DNA from: Hanleya hanleyi
Taxonomy: Eukaryota > Mollusca > Polyplacophora > Lepidopleurida > Hanleyidae
NCBI GenBank assembly: GCA_036873755.1
Contig: JAVTVY010018875.1
Location: 1 to 64,000 of the forward strand
Direction: 5' to 3'
DNA: 64,000 nucleotides
A model generated the notes under the pieces. That model was not told the DNA's origin. It saw only the letters and a list, made by a program, of their open reading frames with translations, and did no database searches. The translations under genes were made by a program, and so were the position numbers. Within the stretch, counting starts at the first letter, position 1; every line of letters begins with the position of its first letter. Below are positions 42,608 through 54,600 of the stretch, one piece after another.

Positions 42608-42811
42608 AGGCCCATTCTCACTATGCGATTTGTAGTAACAACTCGGCGGGGAAATCCCGCGATTTGTAGCATGCAACTAATCGCATGAAATAGACCTGTT
42701 CTATTTCATACGACTTGCTGCATGCGACTAAAATCGTACGAGTGTTCTCACGATGCAACTTAGTTGTATGCTACAAGTTGTTACTACAAATCGCACCGTG
42801 AAGAGGGGCCT
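42608..42811. mobile_element. 204-bp palindromic MITE with TTA target duplication
   Basis: Almost the whole element is one imperfect palindrome: AGGCCCATTCTCACTATGCG on the left and, read inward, AGGCCCCTCTTCACGGTGCG on the right, then GATTTGTAGTAACAACT on both. The centre is GAAATAGACCTGTTCTATTTC-like. TTA lies at 42605-42607 and 42812-42814. TTA duplication and GG-rich ends fit a PIF/Harbinger MITE. Confidence 0.88.
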
Positions 42812-43042
42812 TTATGTATGAAGTCTGTTATCCGCAAGTTGTTCTTATAATTATTCTCTCATGCAGAGCAGCGCCTCATCGCGACAGGTACATTGGTGTA
42901 TCGGAATTACTGGCGAAAGCTACGATATGGCCACGAAATTCGAATTTCCTCAGTTTCTTTAATAAGTATAGAAAGGATAGGTTAACAATTGCAATTGCAT
43001 TTGATTAGTTTCTTCGAATATACCAAAAACAAAACGGAAAAC

Positions 43043-45541
43043 GGTTAATCGGTTACTATTTCACTGTTATCTTGTGCGGTTTGCGAACGGAGGCATCTAT
43101 TCCCGCTCAGAAAATGGTGATCGGCGACAGGTACCTATGATCGGTATCTAATTCATTAGAAAATAGGTTCGCCCAGACGGAAATCGAAAAACGATTATCG
43201 GTCCGCATTTCCCATTATCGTTCCAGCTCCATCCTGGATATTTGATACCGATATCTATTTTCGTTGTACTGTTTTCAAATGAAAATCTGGCTGATATACC
43301 CATTTCCAAATCGGGTTTTTCTAGAAAACGGTATAACTGTGATTAAAATATCAAACAACGTAACGTGTGACTGAATTACAAAATTCTACCATATATTGTT
43401 ACGCACACAAGGGGCATTGGTAAATATAAGTATCAACTTTGCCATAGCGTTGACTATAACATTGGGCCTTTCCATGTAAAGAATACTATCCCCTCCTTAT
43501 TCACCATATACATGTTCTTGCAGATTATGAGCAGACACTCTATGTGGAAATTCTTCCTTTCATTCTCTCCATGAATTGTCCTCTCGCTTGTCACCCCCTT
43601 TGAAGAAACAATCAAATCATATTTTAGACAAGGTGATAAGGCCAGTTCATTCTCTTGAAATTGTGATGGATAATGAGTGTATATTTGGAGTCATTGCTTA
43701 AAAAGCGCTATCATTGCGCCTGATTGTATGTAGGCTTATCTCCTAATGGCAGGTGTTACACCGACAGTTACACACAGGAGGTTGCACAATCTGACGATGG
43801 GAGAATGCTAAAAAGGAGATGGCTTCAGATTTCCATGTGTAGTTTGAACCACGTACACAGCAGTATCGGAAATTTAAATTCTTTCGGGCGATGGATACTA
43901 TAGTGGTACACAAATTCTGGATATCTGGTAGGCCTACATACAGCTCTGACAGTCTATTACTAACGGACTGTAGCAGAGAACATGTTGTCCTTATTTTTAA
44001 TACCTTTTCTATTTTGTACCTTGGAACTCATCATTTATTTTGTGCCCTTTTATAACAGGCATTTTTTAAGCTAAATGAAGATGTGGACAAAAAACATGCC
44101 GATATGTCGCGTACCGATATCTCGCATCCTTCACTTCGTGAAATGTCGCGAATTATTCCAATATCGCTCTTCCCAGCACCGATGTTACTGGTACCTCGGG
44201 CCCAGATCCCCATTCTCTTCCTCTACGGTACCTGTTTAACCCTGTCTCCCTATCTGGCCTGGGCTTTTTGAGACCTATCAGGCGTTTGGGGAGTGGGGAT
44301 GTTGAATTTCGTCCCCTAAATATCTTTCTTGTCCCCTGAGTTAGGGAGCTGATACTTACCACACTACAGCGTTGGGTCAAGCCCTACCAGAAAATGTAAA
44401 AACATCCAAGATAGCCGCTTCAAAACGGTCATTTTTTGGTTGATTTTCGGTCAGATTTTTTGTATACGTGTTTTCTTTGAAAAAAACTGCATGACAAATT
44501 AGGAAATAATAGTACGATGTAAAAAAAATCGATCTTGCCCAATTTTCCGCGATGAAAAGCAGAAATTTTGAAGAAAAATGACGAAAACATCACTTTTCTG
44601 GTACCCGGCATGGCCGCCAGCTTGAATTTATCAATGATCCTCTAGCGAGGGATATGCAAATTGGCTTAAAATGACCGCGATATAAAAATCTAAAAAGTCG
44701 TGAAGAGTCAGCTTTCATTTTTGTATCGTTCCGGAGAGAACGGGGAGAAAATTTGGTAGGGAGGGCCATAATGCCCGCCAGGGCAGATAGGGTTAATGCT
44801 TTAACCTAGAAGGCATAGGAAGATTGTTGAAGGAACGAAAAATAGCATTTGCATGGGGGAGTGTATTTTTTAATTTGAATGTCCTAATGCCATAGTCAAC
44901 GCTTTGGCAAAGGTGATACTATCCAGTCCACACACACATATACACACTGTCTAGATTAAAGCATAACACGGGTTTATTTTTTTCTCGGTGGAGGGGGGTC
45001 TGCTGGGCCCGGGATAACATCGAAGCTGGGAAGAGCGATATCGAAGCGTGCTGGATAACGTCTGTCCTAATGAAGTCGTAGTCCAGATAAGATATGTCTA
45101 TTTTATACCAAGGGTATAACAAAATATGTTCGAATTTGGTAATCCAGTCACACGGATATATTGTTTGTTTTTTGACCACAGCTATACTGTTTCTGGAAAT
45201 TTGGTTTCCAATTCCCGATTTGGAAATGGATATGTCAGCCCGATTTCCTAGATTTACCATTTTCAAACCGAAAATAGGTATCGGTATTAAATATGAACTG
45301 GGAAAACAGAAATGAGAAATGTCGACCGATAACCGTTTTTCATTTTCCGTTTGGGCGAATGAAAAACAGTGCATGGTATTTCTTATTGTTTTCTAATCTA
45401 TTTCATATAAGGGAAATGGTTTAACGAATAGATACCGATTTTAGATACCGGACACCGATCGCCGTTTGCTGAACGGGAATAGATGTTACCGTTCGCAAAC
45501 CGTTCTTTCTTGCAGTGAAATATTATCCGATAACCTGTCAT
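43043..45541. mobile_element. Terminal-inverted-repeat element 4 (~2.5 kb) with nested MITE
   Basis: The left arm (43043 to about 43345) and right arm (about 45150-45541) are diverged reverse complements. Shared words read inward are CGGTT.TCGG, ATTTCACTG, GCGGTTTGCGAACGG, CATCTATTCCCG, TCGGTATCTA, TTCGCCCA.ACGGAAA, AACG.TTATCGGTC, GATACC.ATTTCCAAATCGGG. Arms are about 300-390 bp; the right one has an extra ~70-bp block near 45370-45420. The centre contains MITE family A copy 3. No transposase-like frame is seen. Confidence 0.78.
44239..44792 (+). mobile_element. MITE family A, copy 3, with intact TTAA target sites
   Basis: TTAA at 44235-44238 and 44793-44796. The left end starts CCCTGTCTCCCTATCTGGCC; the right end reads CCAGGGCAGATAGGG. 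So the inverted ends are CCCTATCTG...CAGATAGGG. Internal landmarks are as in the other copies (ACTTACCAC, TGGGTCAAGC, TCTGGTACCCG, TGCAAATTGGC). It lies inside terminal-inverted-repeat element 4. Confidence 0.85.
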
Positions 45542-45689
45542 AGAGTCGATATGAGAGTGAGCCCTATAATACATTATGGTGCAACTCTAGGAAATGATGT
45601 CAATGTAAATGAAACAAGCCGTAGAACATTTTAAAAATTAAAAAGGGTGCATGGTATTTCGACTTCGTTGAAATACAATGTTATACCAT

Positions 45690-46735
45690 TTTAACTAATT
45701 ATACTGATGACAATAATATTTTATGTGCCATCGGTGAACCCAACAAGAAGCAGTTCGTAAACTCTTAGTGGACTCACGATAATTTGCTAAAAGCAAATCC
45801 AGATAAGTTTCAGTTTTTGTTAACTGGTAGAGATCGTCTAGATCTAGAAATGGATGATATTGTACTAGAGTAACCTAAGTGTAACACTACCACTTAGTTA
45901 TCAGGGGTGTAAAATGTGGAATTTCTTACCTAATAGCATCAAACAAGCTGCCAATGTGAGAGAATTTAAAAGTAAGATAGAATCGTATACGTGTTAATAG
46001 CACATGCGATAATGTTCTTATAGTGAAAGGATATGTGACGACTATACGGGGGAAACTCCCTGTGCGTGTTTGTAATCAAGCTGAATTTTATTTCTATCCA
46101 AAACCTGACAAATGAGATTTTTCTAGAAGTTTACATACTGAAATATCAGCCTCGAAAAAACTGCGATGCTCCGTTGTATAGAACTTGAGATATGATTGAT
46201 CAAAATGTGCTCCCCGGCCTGATTTGGTATTTTTGACCTCAAACCAAAATATTTTGTCAAACAATATATTAGAAATTTTGTTGGAAAGAGGCACGAATGG
46301 TTTTGGTTTGAGGTGTCATATTTTTGCTGTAGGAGAAAAACCTTCATGAAAATGCCCCAAAATACCAAAATTAGCCCGAGAGCACATTTTTATCAATCAT
46401 ATCTCCATTATTATGCAAGTGAACATCACAGTTATTTTCGAAGGGGATATTTCAGTATGCAGACTTCAAGGAAAATCTTATTTGATATGTTTTGGAGTAG
46501 AAAAAAAATCGGCTTTTATACTGTCACACACAAAGGAGATTTTCGTTTGAAAACGTCACAAATCCTTTGAATCGAACTATATATTGTTTAGATTTTAACT
46601 GATTATTATAAAAGTTTGTATGTTATTTTATAGTTTCAATATATTTTTATTCGAAAATGTCGGTAATAATAGCCCCTCGTGGAATAATGTTTGTTGTTCT
46701 CAACACTGACAATAAATAAGTAATCTTATCTTATC
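45690..46735 (+). mobile_element. CR1/Jockey-like LINE 3' end, decayed
   Basis: Coding remnants on the plus strand: a post-RT segment near 45765-45870 (LLKANPDKFQF) and a C-terminal segment near 45915-45995 (MWNFLPNSIKQAANVREFKSK), both with stops nearby. After the 3' untranslated part comes ACAATAAATAAG and TCTTATCTTATC at 46712-46735, the same tail type as the minus-strand fragment at 957-1060. A hairpin element sits in the untranslated part. Confidence 0.7.
46105..46505. mobile_element. Hairpin (foldback) repeat in LINE 3' untranslated region
   Basis: Arms at about 46105-46235 and 46355-46505 are diverged inverted repeats. Both contain, read inward, ACTGAAATATC, TCGAAAA, ACTG.GATG.TC, GAGATATGATTGAT, AAAATGTGCTC and GGTATTTT. 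The loop is about 120 bp. No target duplication was identified. Confidence 0.7.
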
Positions 46736-48639
46736 AAAGAAAATACATCCAGTTTGGTAAATAAATGATTCTCATTGTGTTATAAACGCTACAACAATGA
46801 AATATCTGCCGTAATTGCCACCGGTTGATTATTGTACACTTTCCGAATTTGGCAATTTTATGGGTGACTGTCCATTCATTGACCACCCCGGCACACGTTA
46901 CACTATCTTGCGAGCATGAGGAAAAACACTGATTTCTCGTTATATTTCTTGGAAACTCCTAGCGGCGTTCTTGTCAGAGAGTCACTGATCAGTGAATGCA
47001 GAAGTATACTTGAATATTAACGTCCAATCCGACATTCCGTAGTCAGCCCTCGTCCGCGAAATATGTCAACCGAAATAGGAGATAACATACATGTATCACT
47101 CAAACCTTATTCATCAGACAATATTAGCGAGAAACTCCAAGCATGCGCATTTCCAATTGAATTTTATTTAGGATATTGTTGCTAATGTAAACAATATCGC
47201 ATATATATACTGTGTCATTGTACACATACACATTTTCAAAATATTTTCCATCATACTGTAAATGCTAAATAATTTAGTTAAATAATATTCATAAAATTTG
47301 TGTAGCTTTCTTGCATCTCTTCGACATGGAAGAAGCATTTCTTGAGATATTTTTCAATATTGCTATATACATGAGAGCTCGAGCTTGTATCTTTGTTATA
47401 TTTTATCACATTTTGGTTGCCTATATGGATCCCATCCTATCAACGCTTTCCAATACTTGAACATTAATCAATCCTCCTCCCTCCGTGTCCGTAATCAAAG
47501 GATTTTTATATATTTATAATAGCATTCCTTGAATCAACGCCGCGTCGATATCTTGGGTACAATTTATCTCAGTATGCGTGGCGTTGACAGATGGCTCTCC
47601 TCTTTAATTGAAAAAGAAAATGGCACACACTAATACGGAGATTTCATTGGTTAAATATTTTGGAGATAAGTCTGCATTTTCATTGGACGATTATTTCGGG
47701 GCCTGAGATAATTATCTTGGGGCCCGAGATAATACTGCATTCTCGTTGAACTTTCATCTCTGGGTAAAATAATAATGTCATGTCCCTCCTATGCTTCCGT
47801 ACTTTTCTTAGTGAGAGCTAGAAAACTAGATACGCAAATGTAATTTGTATCCCGGCTGCGCTTCTGATGGAAGCTGAATTTAGGCGGGTGGGCATATGCC
47901 TCTGTCAAAAACATTTGGGTTGTCATTTTCATAATGATGAACATTACGGCAGAGTAATCTGTCCGCGGGTTGTACATAGCAGCTGCCACTTGAACAGAAA
48001 ACTCGGTATGTAATCCATCATTTTTCCCGATGAAACTGGAGCTAGACAATGCTTAGGAAACTCGTTGCCCATAAATCAAGTACCGTATATAACATAGAGC
48101 TGTGAAGAGAAAAAAGACCTTTTTTTATATTACCTAAAACGTTAAATACACTGATGACACATGTAGATAACATTCGAGCCAGAGATTGCTCATATTTGAT
48201 ATTAATTGTTATGTGGGCAGGGTCAACTATTCGATCTCTTACCAATGTGGGACTTAAATTCCGTCGTATAATAGTTATCCACTGTTCGACTCAGACAAAC
48301 ATGAATTTGTTCAAACAGTTATAGACAGTAAATCAGTTGCTCGAAAACAAATATCGTTGGATAATTCGTGTTGTTTCTCTGAGCCACTCAATACCTGCAA
48401 AGCGACCTGTAAAGGTTATCGGTTGAAATCACGTTAGAGCTGACCAGTGTTTTCTAAAGTTATTCGATAGCCAATTTCTAAAGTCTCTGTAACCTGTAGC
48501 ATTTACCAGAGCATACAACAAATCAGTAACTTTAGGAGCGTTCACGTTATTGCTTTTTTTCCTTCAGTAACAATTGCTCTTCTATTTTCCCGATTGGCAA
48601 ATGATTGATCGGAGAGAATATCGAGGAAAACAATAAATA
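46736..48639. other. About 1.9 kb without a recognised gene
   Basis: AT-rich. Short frames lack recognisable motifs. A doubled CCGAGATAATA / CTGAGATAATT word occurs at about 47700-47735. Confidence 0.5.
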
Positions 48640-49597
48640 TACACTCAAAATAAAATTCCGTTTACTCGAACGGAAAAAATCCGTCCCCAGGGAATCAAGG
48701 GAATATTCCGTTATTGTAACGGATTCCTATTTTTTAACGGATTCAACGGATTTTATTATCCGTTAAATTTAACGGAAAAGTCCGTCCCCAGGGAATCGAG
48801 GGAATATTCCGTTATTGTAACGGATTCTTATTTTTTAACGGATTCAACGTTGGGCCCTTGCAGGTAACCGGAAATTTATTAAATTTTATCCCATGCAAAC
48901 TGGGTTTATATTGAGTGGACATTTACACGTAACTCTAACGTCCGAGTTAAGAGAAAAATCCTCTCAGTATATAGATCATCGGAATCGTTCGTAATATCCA
49001 ATGTTTAATGATTTTAACTCAAACCGCATTGATATTGACTGCGCTGATTAACTCTCATGTGGTTTTTAATTCAGTGCTTTCTCTTTGTCGAGGAAGAAAT
49101 TAAAAAAAATTAAAATTCTATCGATCGGACAGAGTCGGACATGTTTGGCATATAATTCCGATATTGCTCATTAATCACAAACGTAATTATACATGCAGAT
49201 AAATTTTAAAATTACAATTTCCTGCTCATAAAAGTAAAACAAATGAGTAGGTTCATTCAAGTTAGATAACTCTTGGTGCGGTGAAGCCCACGACGACCCG
49301 GTGTGGTTAGGTTAATGTGAAGATGCCTTCCCAGTACTTAACCCACTTGGGGCCAGTGTAGGGTTGCCCATGCCCCCACAGCCCGCGACATGCCCACGTT
49401 TGCCCAGGTGGGACCAATGATTACTTGCTGACTGGGATATTCCGTTGATGTAACGGATGAGTCCGTCAGTGCAATACAACAACGGAAGATTCCCTTACTA
49501 TAACGTACTATTTACGTTTATATAACGGATCAATCCGTTAAAACTACCTAACGGATAGTAATACGTTAAATTTTAACGGATTATTATTTTGAGTGTA
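48640..49597. mobile_element. Terminal-inverted-repeat element 5 with TACACTCAAAATAA ends
   Basis: TACACTCAAAATAA at 48640 and TTATTATTTTGAGTGTA ending at 49597 are inverted ends; just inside both lie TCCGTTNNA-type words. A ~100-bp tandem duplication lies inside the left end (48672-48755 and 48773-48852, each with CCGTCCCCAGGGAATC and ATTCCGTTATTGTAACGG). AACGGATT/AATCCGTT words recur throughout. No transposase frame and no clear target duplication. Confidence 0.75.
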
Positions 49598-49604
49598 GGC
49601 TGTA

Positions 49605-49795
49605 TAGTCCTTTTTAGAAAAGCTGGTCCATGTGTGAAAGTTTGTCAGTTACTCGTCGAAGGGCGGTGGTTCCCTCCGGGTACTCCAGCTTCCTCCACCA
49701 ACCAAACTGACTGTCACCATATGAGTGAAACAAACTTGAGTGTGACATTAAGCCAAATTCCCTCCCTCCCTCCCTCCTCCCTTTTTAGAAAAAAA
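49605..49795 (+). mobile_element. SINE-like repeat with (CCCT)n tail
   Basis: GGTGGTTCCCTCCGGGTACT, CCAGCTTCCTCCACC, TGAGTGAAA.....TTGAGTGTGACATTAAGCC and (CCCT)n. The CGGGTACTCC..TTCCTCC block and the TGACATTAAGCC tail are a diverged form of a dispersed gastropod-type SINE related by its tail to the 5S SINE. No clear target duplication. Confidence 0.55.
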
Positions 49796-50034
49796 AGTTC
49801 TCTCGAGTATGGGTTTCGAATCTTCTATCCGTACACCATCACTTTTGTGTTTTTTGTTTGTTTATTTGCCCGGTCCGTATGACTTACGTTTTGGCATGAC
49901 TTCGTCATGATGATATTGTGGTCACTGTGGGTAACCTAAAAGAAAATAAGTTCAAAAAGGCATCTTACGCCCATTCGAATCTAGATTTTCTTTGGTCAAA
50001 ATGCAGTGAAATTGCGGCTAGCTATGGAAAGTGA
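49796..50034. other. Short spacer
   Basis: No supported feature. Confidence 0.4.
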
Positions 50035-52390
50035 CATAAAATAGAAAGATAGTGCCACGGCACTGTAGCGCTCATCTGGCTATAACTGGAGAAAGTGGCT
50101 GCGAGAAATTTTTACTGAAGAACTGCAATAGATGAGTTTCTAACTTGCATTGTCTCCCCTGAACAAAATGGCAACATAGTCGATTTCACAGGAGGTCAAG
50201 CTGTAAATTCATGATTGTAATTGGAGGTTATGGAATAAAGGCAATTATACCAAAATATAATGTGCGATTGTCAGTAAGCTGTATAAGCAATAACCAGAAC
50301 CAATTTTTATTATGTGATTGCAGTCGTTCGTCCGTCTGTCCACTTCGTGTCCGGACAGTACATTGGACAGTTTTTAACCTACGATTCCAATATTTTGTGG
50401 GTATATGCACCAGGGGGAGACATGTCGAGTACGAAATATGTGCGACTGGGTTGTTACGATGGCAATGAGATGTAACAGGACATTTTTCCAATGAAAGTAA
50501 TCTCTGGTGAGGTATGGCCTAACCAAGACATACCCCCATCTGTCTGCGAAGATGTAAAAGATAGTGCCACGGCACTGTAGGTCATCTGTCTGTAACTGGA
50601 GAAAGTAGCTGTGAGAAATTTTTACTAAAGAACTGCAATAGATGAGTTTCTAACTTGTGTTGTCCCCCTGAACACTATAAAATGATCCATGCAGTTATTT
50701 CCTGAGATTTTATGATAAAGTTTCATGGGAAATTCAAGATGCGGCAATATTGGATTTTCGAAATGAACCAAAAAAGGTATCTTGCACAACTGGATCACAA
50801 GGGGAACCTGTGTATCAACATCCATGCAGTAATATCCTAAGAATTCACGATAACAAAATTTCATGGGGAAATCCAAGACGGCCACCAGGTGGCCATATTG
50901 AATTTTTCAATCAGACCATATATGGTATCCTGCACAGCTAGACCCCAAGGGCAACCTTTGTACCAAATTTGAGAAAGATCCATGCAGTAGTTCCTGAGAA
51001 ATCACGATAACAATGTTTCATCTGGAAATCCAAGATGGCCGCCTGGTGGCCATATTGGATTTTTCAATCAGACTACAAATTGTATCTTGCGCAACTAGAC
51101 CCCAAGGGGAACCTCTGTACCAAATTTGAGAACGATCCATGCAGTAGTTCCTGAGAAATCGCGATAATGTTTCATCTGGAAATCCAAGATGGCCGCCTGG
51201 TGGTCATATTGGATTTTTCAATCAGACCGCAAATTGTATCTTGCGCAACTAGACCCCAAGGGGAACCTGCGTATCAAATTTGAGAAAGATCCATGCGGTT
51301 CTTCCTGATAAATCACGATAACGAAGTTTCATAGGGAAATCCAAGATGGCCGCCTGGTGGCCATATTGGATGTTCGAATCAGAGCAGAAAAGGTATCTTG
51401 CACAACTAGACCCCCAAGAGGAACCTGTGTACCAAATTTGAGAAAGATCCATGCAGTAGTTAACGAAAAATAATGATGACAAGATTTCACCGGCAAATTC
51501 AAGATGGCCGCCTTGTGGCCATAATGGATTTTTCAATCAGACCACAAATTGTATCTTGCACAACTAGACCCCAAGGGGAACCTCTGTACCAAATTTGAGA
51601 AAGACCCATGCAGTACTTCCTGAGAAATCGAGATAACAATGTTTCATCTCGAAATCCAAGATGGCCGCCTGGTGGCCATATTGGATTTCTGAATCAGACC
51701 ACAAAAGTATCTTGCACAACTAGACACTAAGGGGAACCTGTGTATCAAATTTGAGAAAGATCCATGCAGTACTTCCTCATAAATCACGATAACGAAGTTT
51801 CATAGGGAAATCCAAGATGGCTGCCTGGTGGCCATATTGGATGTTCGAATCAGAGCAGAAAAGGTATCTTGCACAACTAGACCCCAAGGGGAACCTGTGT
51901 ACCAAATTTGAGGAAGATCCACAAAGTAGTTCCTGAGAAATTGCAATAACAATGTTTCATGGGGAAATCCAAGATGGCCGCCTGGTGGCCATATTGGATT
52001 TGCGAATCAGACCACAACAGGTATCTTGCACAACTAGACCCCAAGGGGAACCTGTGTACCAAATTTGACAAAGATCTATGCAGTAGTTCTTGAGAAATCG
52101 CGATAACAATGTTTTAATGGCAAATTCAAGATGGCCGCCATGGCGGCCATATTTAAAATCGTATCGACACGGCATGAACAAATTCTGGTGTACTCATTGG
52201 GGGGAACATGCATGCCAAGTTTCAGCTTAATCGGCCAAGCGGTTTCAGAGAAGAAGATGTTTACGCACAACGGACGACGCACGACGCACGACGGACGACG
52301 CACGATGGACGACGCACGACGGACGACGGACGACGGACAGTCAGGCCATGACATAAGCCCATCGGGCCTTCGGCCCAGCTGAGCTAAAAA
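50035..52390 (+). mobile_element. Tandem-core element (HINE/pearl-like), about ten ~157-bp units
   Basis: A ~125-bp direct repeat (AGATAGTGCCACGGCACTGTAG...) at 50040-50165 and 50555-50680 precedes the core. The end after the core carries a GACGGACGACGCACGAC microsatellite (about 52267-52340), a GGGCC-TTC-GGCCC hairpin at 52363-52375 and CAGCTGAGCTAAAAA. Tandem cores of ~160 bp with a microsatellite and a terminal hairpin are known from mollusc pearl elements and Helitron-derived elements with repeat cores. No replicase or helicase frame is present, so it is non-autonomous. Confidence 0.72.
50680..52160 (+). repeat. Tandem array, unit ~157 bp, ten units
   Basis: Unit starts (GATCCATGCAGTAG or close) fall near 50685, 50821, 50978, 51137, 51290, 51447, 51604, 51760, 51918 and 52073. 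The first unit is shorter and the most diverged. Each unit has GTTTCAT.GGAAATCCAAGA, the palindrome-like ATGGCCGCCTGGTGGCCAT, ATTGGAT, CAATCAGACC and ACTAGACCCCAAGGGGAAC. The last unit changes to ATGGCCGCCATGGCGGCCAT, a perfect palindrome. Confidence 0.92.
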
Positions 52391-52576
52391 TCACAACGGA
52401 TATATATAGTATCCATAGGAGCCGAGAACATATAATGTACATGCACATCCTGTTTACTGCTTGAGTCTATCAAACTGTGTTTAGGATAATTTTAGAAGAG
52501 GCCAGAAATGGGGTGAAGACGGGGGGCGGGAGATTGTGCCAAGAACAAGATGTACATTTGCGCATTACATGCATCC

Positions 52577-52856
52577 CATGTGTTAGTCCATCAGTTGGGA
52601 TTGAAATAGTTTGGGTTTATTTCACCAATCAAACAAAATAATCTACACAATTGTGATCCAAACATATACAATATATACAGTACTTATGCAATTTCCGAGT
52701 GGTCAAATAAGTGATTGGCGGACTCCAAAGGGCTTGTATGGGCTTTTATTGTCCCTGAGAGAGCAAATATTCTTTAAAAAAGTATATAAGCAAACATAAA
52801 TATAGCTTGTCAGTGAAAAAAGGCGACCACAAACACGACTCGGTGCGTCTGCTACA
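52577..52856 (-). repeat. Probable LTR of a Ty3/gypsy element, minus strand
   Basis: On the minus strand a polypurine AAGCGGGGGAG is followed at 52856 by TGTAGCAGACGC, the usual layout of a 3' LTR start. An AATAAA (TGAAATAAACCC) lies near 52622. The far end is uncertain. The integrase region expected between RNase H and the LTR is missing, so the copy has an internal deletion. Confidence 0.5.
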
Positions 52857-53049
52857 CTCCCCCGCTTAACAAAAAAGAAAGTTTCAAATTTGGAACATTC
52901 TTGACAATTCAAAACATTATTGCAAAAACATCTATATTACAACAGCAAAAATGTTGACAAACATATATACATTATATGCGAGACAAACAGTCCGCAATCA
53001 AATTGTCCTTGTCCTTAATATGTTATATTAATATTTATTTTTCATCTTA

Positions 53050-54190
53050 CTTATAAAAAAACAAGTGGATTGTGATCACTGAATACAGTAATTGGCAATG
53101 ATGAGGAAGTAACATAAATATCAAAATGTTGTAAAGCCAATATCATTGCCAAACATTCTTTCTCTCAATTGTAGAATAATTTCTCTCATGTTTGTCAAAT
53201 TTACGGGAAAAATAACATATTAGGTTATTTACAGCATCCAAACCTTCTTGTAACAAAACGGCACCAGCAGCAACATCACTAGCATCTACAGCCAGTTTAA
53301 AAGGTGAATCAAAATCTGGTGCTGAAAGAACTGGCGCGCTCTTGAGTACGGTTTTCAGATTTTCAAAAGCTGATACACATTCATCGGTCCAAACAAAACT
53401 TGCAATTTTTCTTAAGAGCTGAGTTAAAGGCTCAGCAATATCTGAAAAATTTGGACAAAATTTGCTGTAGTAACCAGCCATACCCAAGAATCGCATCAGT
53501 TGCATCTTGGAAATAGCGAGATAGCACTAACCTTAGCATCTACAGGTTTTACCTGACCCTGACCTACAACATGACATGAGAATGTCACATGTGCATGTCC
53601 AATTCACTTTTTCCAAGGTTGACTGTCAGCTTCGCGTCACTTAGTCGATTGAATTGTGCGCGAATTCTCCGTAAATGATCTTCCTATGTATCGCTGTAGA
53701 CAATGACGTCATCAATGTAAGTCTAATATCCTTCCAAACCGGAAATCACACGGTTGATGAGACGCTGGAACGTGGGTGGAGAATTTTTCATTCAAAATGG
53801 CATGACTTTGTACTGGAACAGGCCCTCCGAAGTGACGAATGCTGATATCTCCTTCGCACGATCTGTCAGCGGAACGTGCCAAAATCCTTTCAGAAGATCA
53901 AACTTTTACACAAACTTGGCACTTCCCACTTTATCAATGAAATCGTCAATGCGTGGAATAAGGAATGTGTCTGTTTTGTTCAATGTGTTCACCTTTCTGT
54001 AGTCAATACACATCCTGTAACTGCCATCTGGCTTCGGAACCAGGATACAAGGTGAACTCCAGTTACTATTACTTTGTTCAATGAAGTCATTGTCCAATAA
54101 ATATTGAATCTCTTTTTTTCATATATTTTTGTTTAATGGGATTCAAACGATATGGGCGCTGCTTCACTGGATTAGAATATATGACCATCA
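53050..54190 (-). pseudogene. Ty3/gypsy Pol fragment: RT and RNase H
   Basis: Minus-strand pieces are: KQRPYRLNP near 54150; NSNWSSPCILVPKPDGSYR and CIDYRKVNTLNK (54097-53906); a GFWHVPLTD segment and a YIDDV motif near 53720 (catalytic Asp pair) with stops around them; GMAGYYSKFCPNFSDIAEPL and DASDVAAGAVLLQEG (53505-53143); then IYVTSSSLPITVFSDHNPL after a shift near 53145. The order is the standard RT-thumb-RNase H of gypsy elements. At least four stops or shifts; not functional. Confidence 0.87.
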
Positions 54191-54326
54191 AACCTTGGAT
54201 AGATTGGACAAATGATTTGAAAATAGAGTTATAGATGTAAGCTTTCGCATACCTTGCCTTCCAAGAGATTATCAAGGGCCAGTTTGTGGCATTTGAATCT
54301 TCCTCAGCCAATATGTGGATGAATTT

Positions 54327-54600
54327 TCATCTGGTATTGTGAGAGGAAGCCATGGTCATTCTTGTAACTGTATACGTCAAGATATGATGTTCCATCTGGG
54401 CTTCAAATCCATTGTGGTATATATCTTTGACCGCGTCGCTAATATAGGGTTTATCCAGTGCCAGGAGATCGTCTATATAGCGTTTGATCAATGAGAGTGA
54501 ACGAGCTTTGGAATGGTACCTTTTGACGCCGAAAACTGAAGTCATAGCGATATTCTGTATTTCGACACAACAAAAGAATATCGCTTTGACCCTCAGTATT
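54327..54600 (-). pseudogene. Penelope-like RT fragment, minus strand
   Basis: ARSLSLIKRYIDDLLALDK and SDAVKDIYHNGFEAQ match the RYIDDLL region of the plus-strand RT at 57253-57711 nearly residue for residue. It starts at the edge of the gypsy fragment, so one element was inserted in or joined to the other. Confidence 0.72.

Noticed and set aside
50680..52160. CRISPR-like array because of regular ~157-bp spacing
   Set aside because: Units are similar over their whole length, with no unique spacers, and the context is a eukaryotic tandem repeat.
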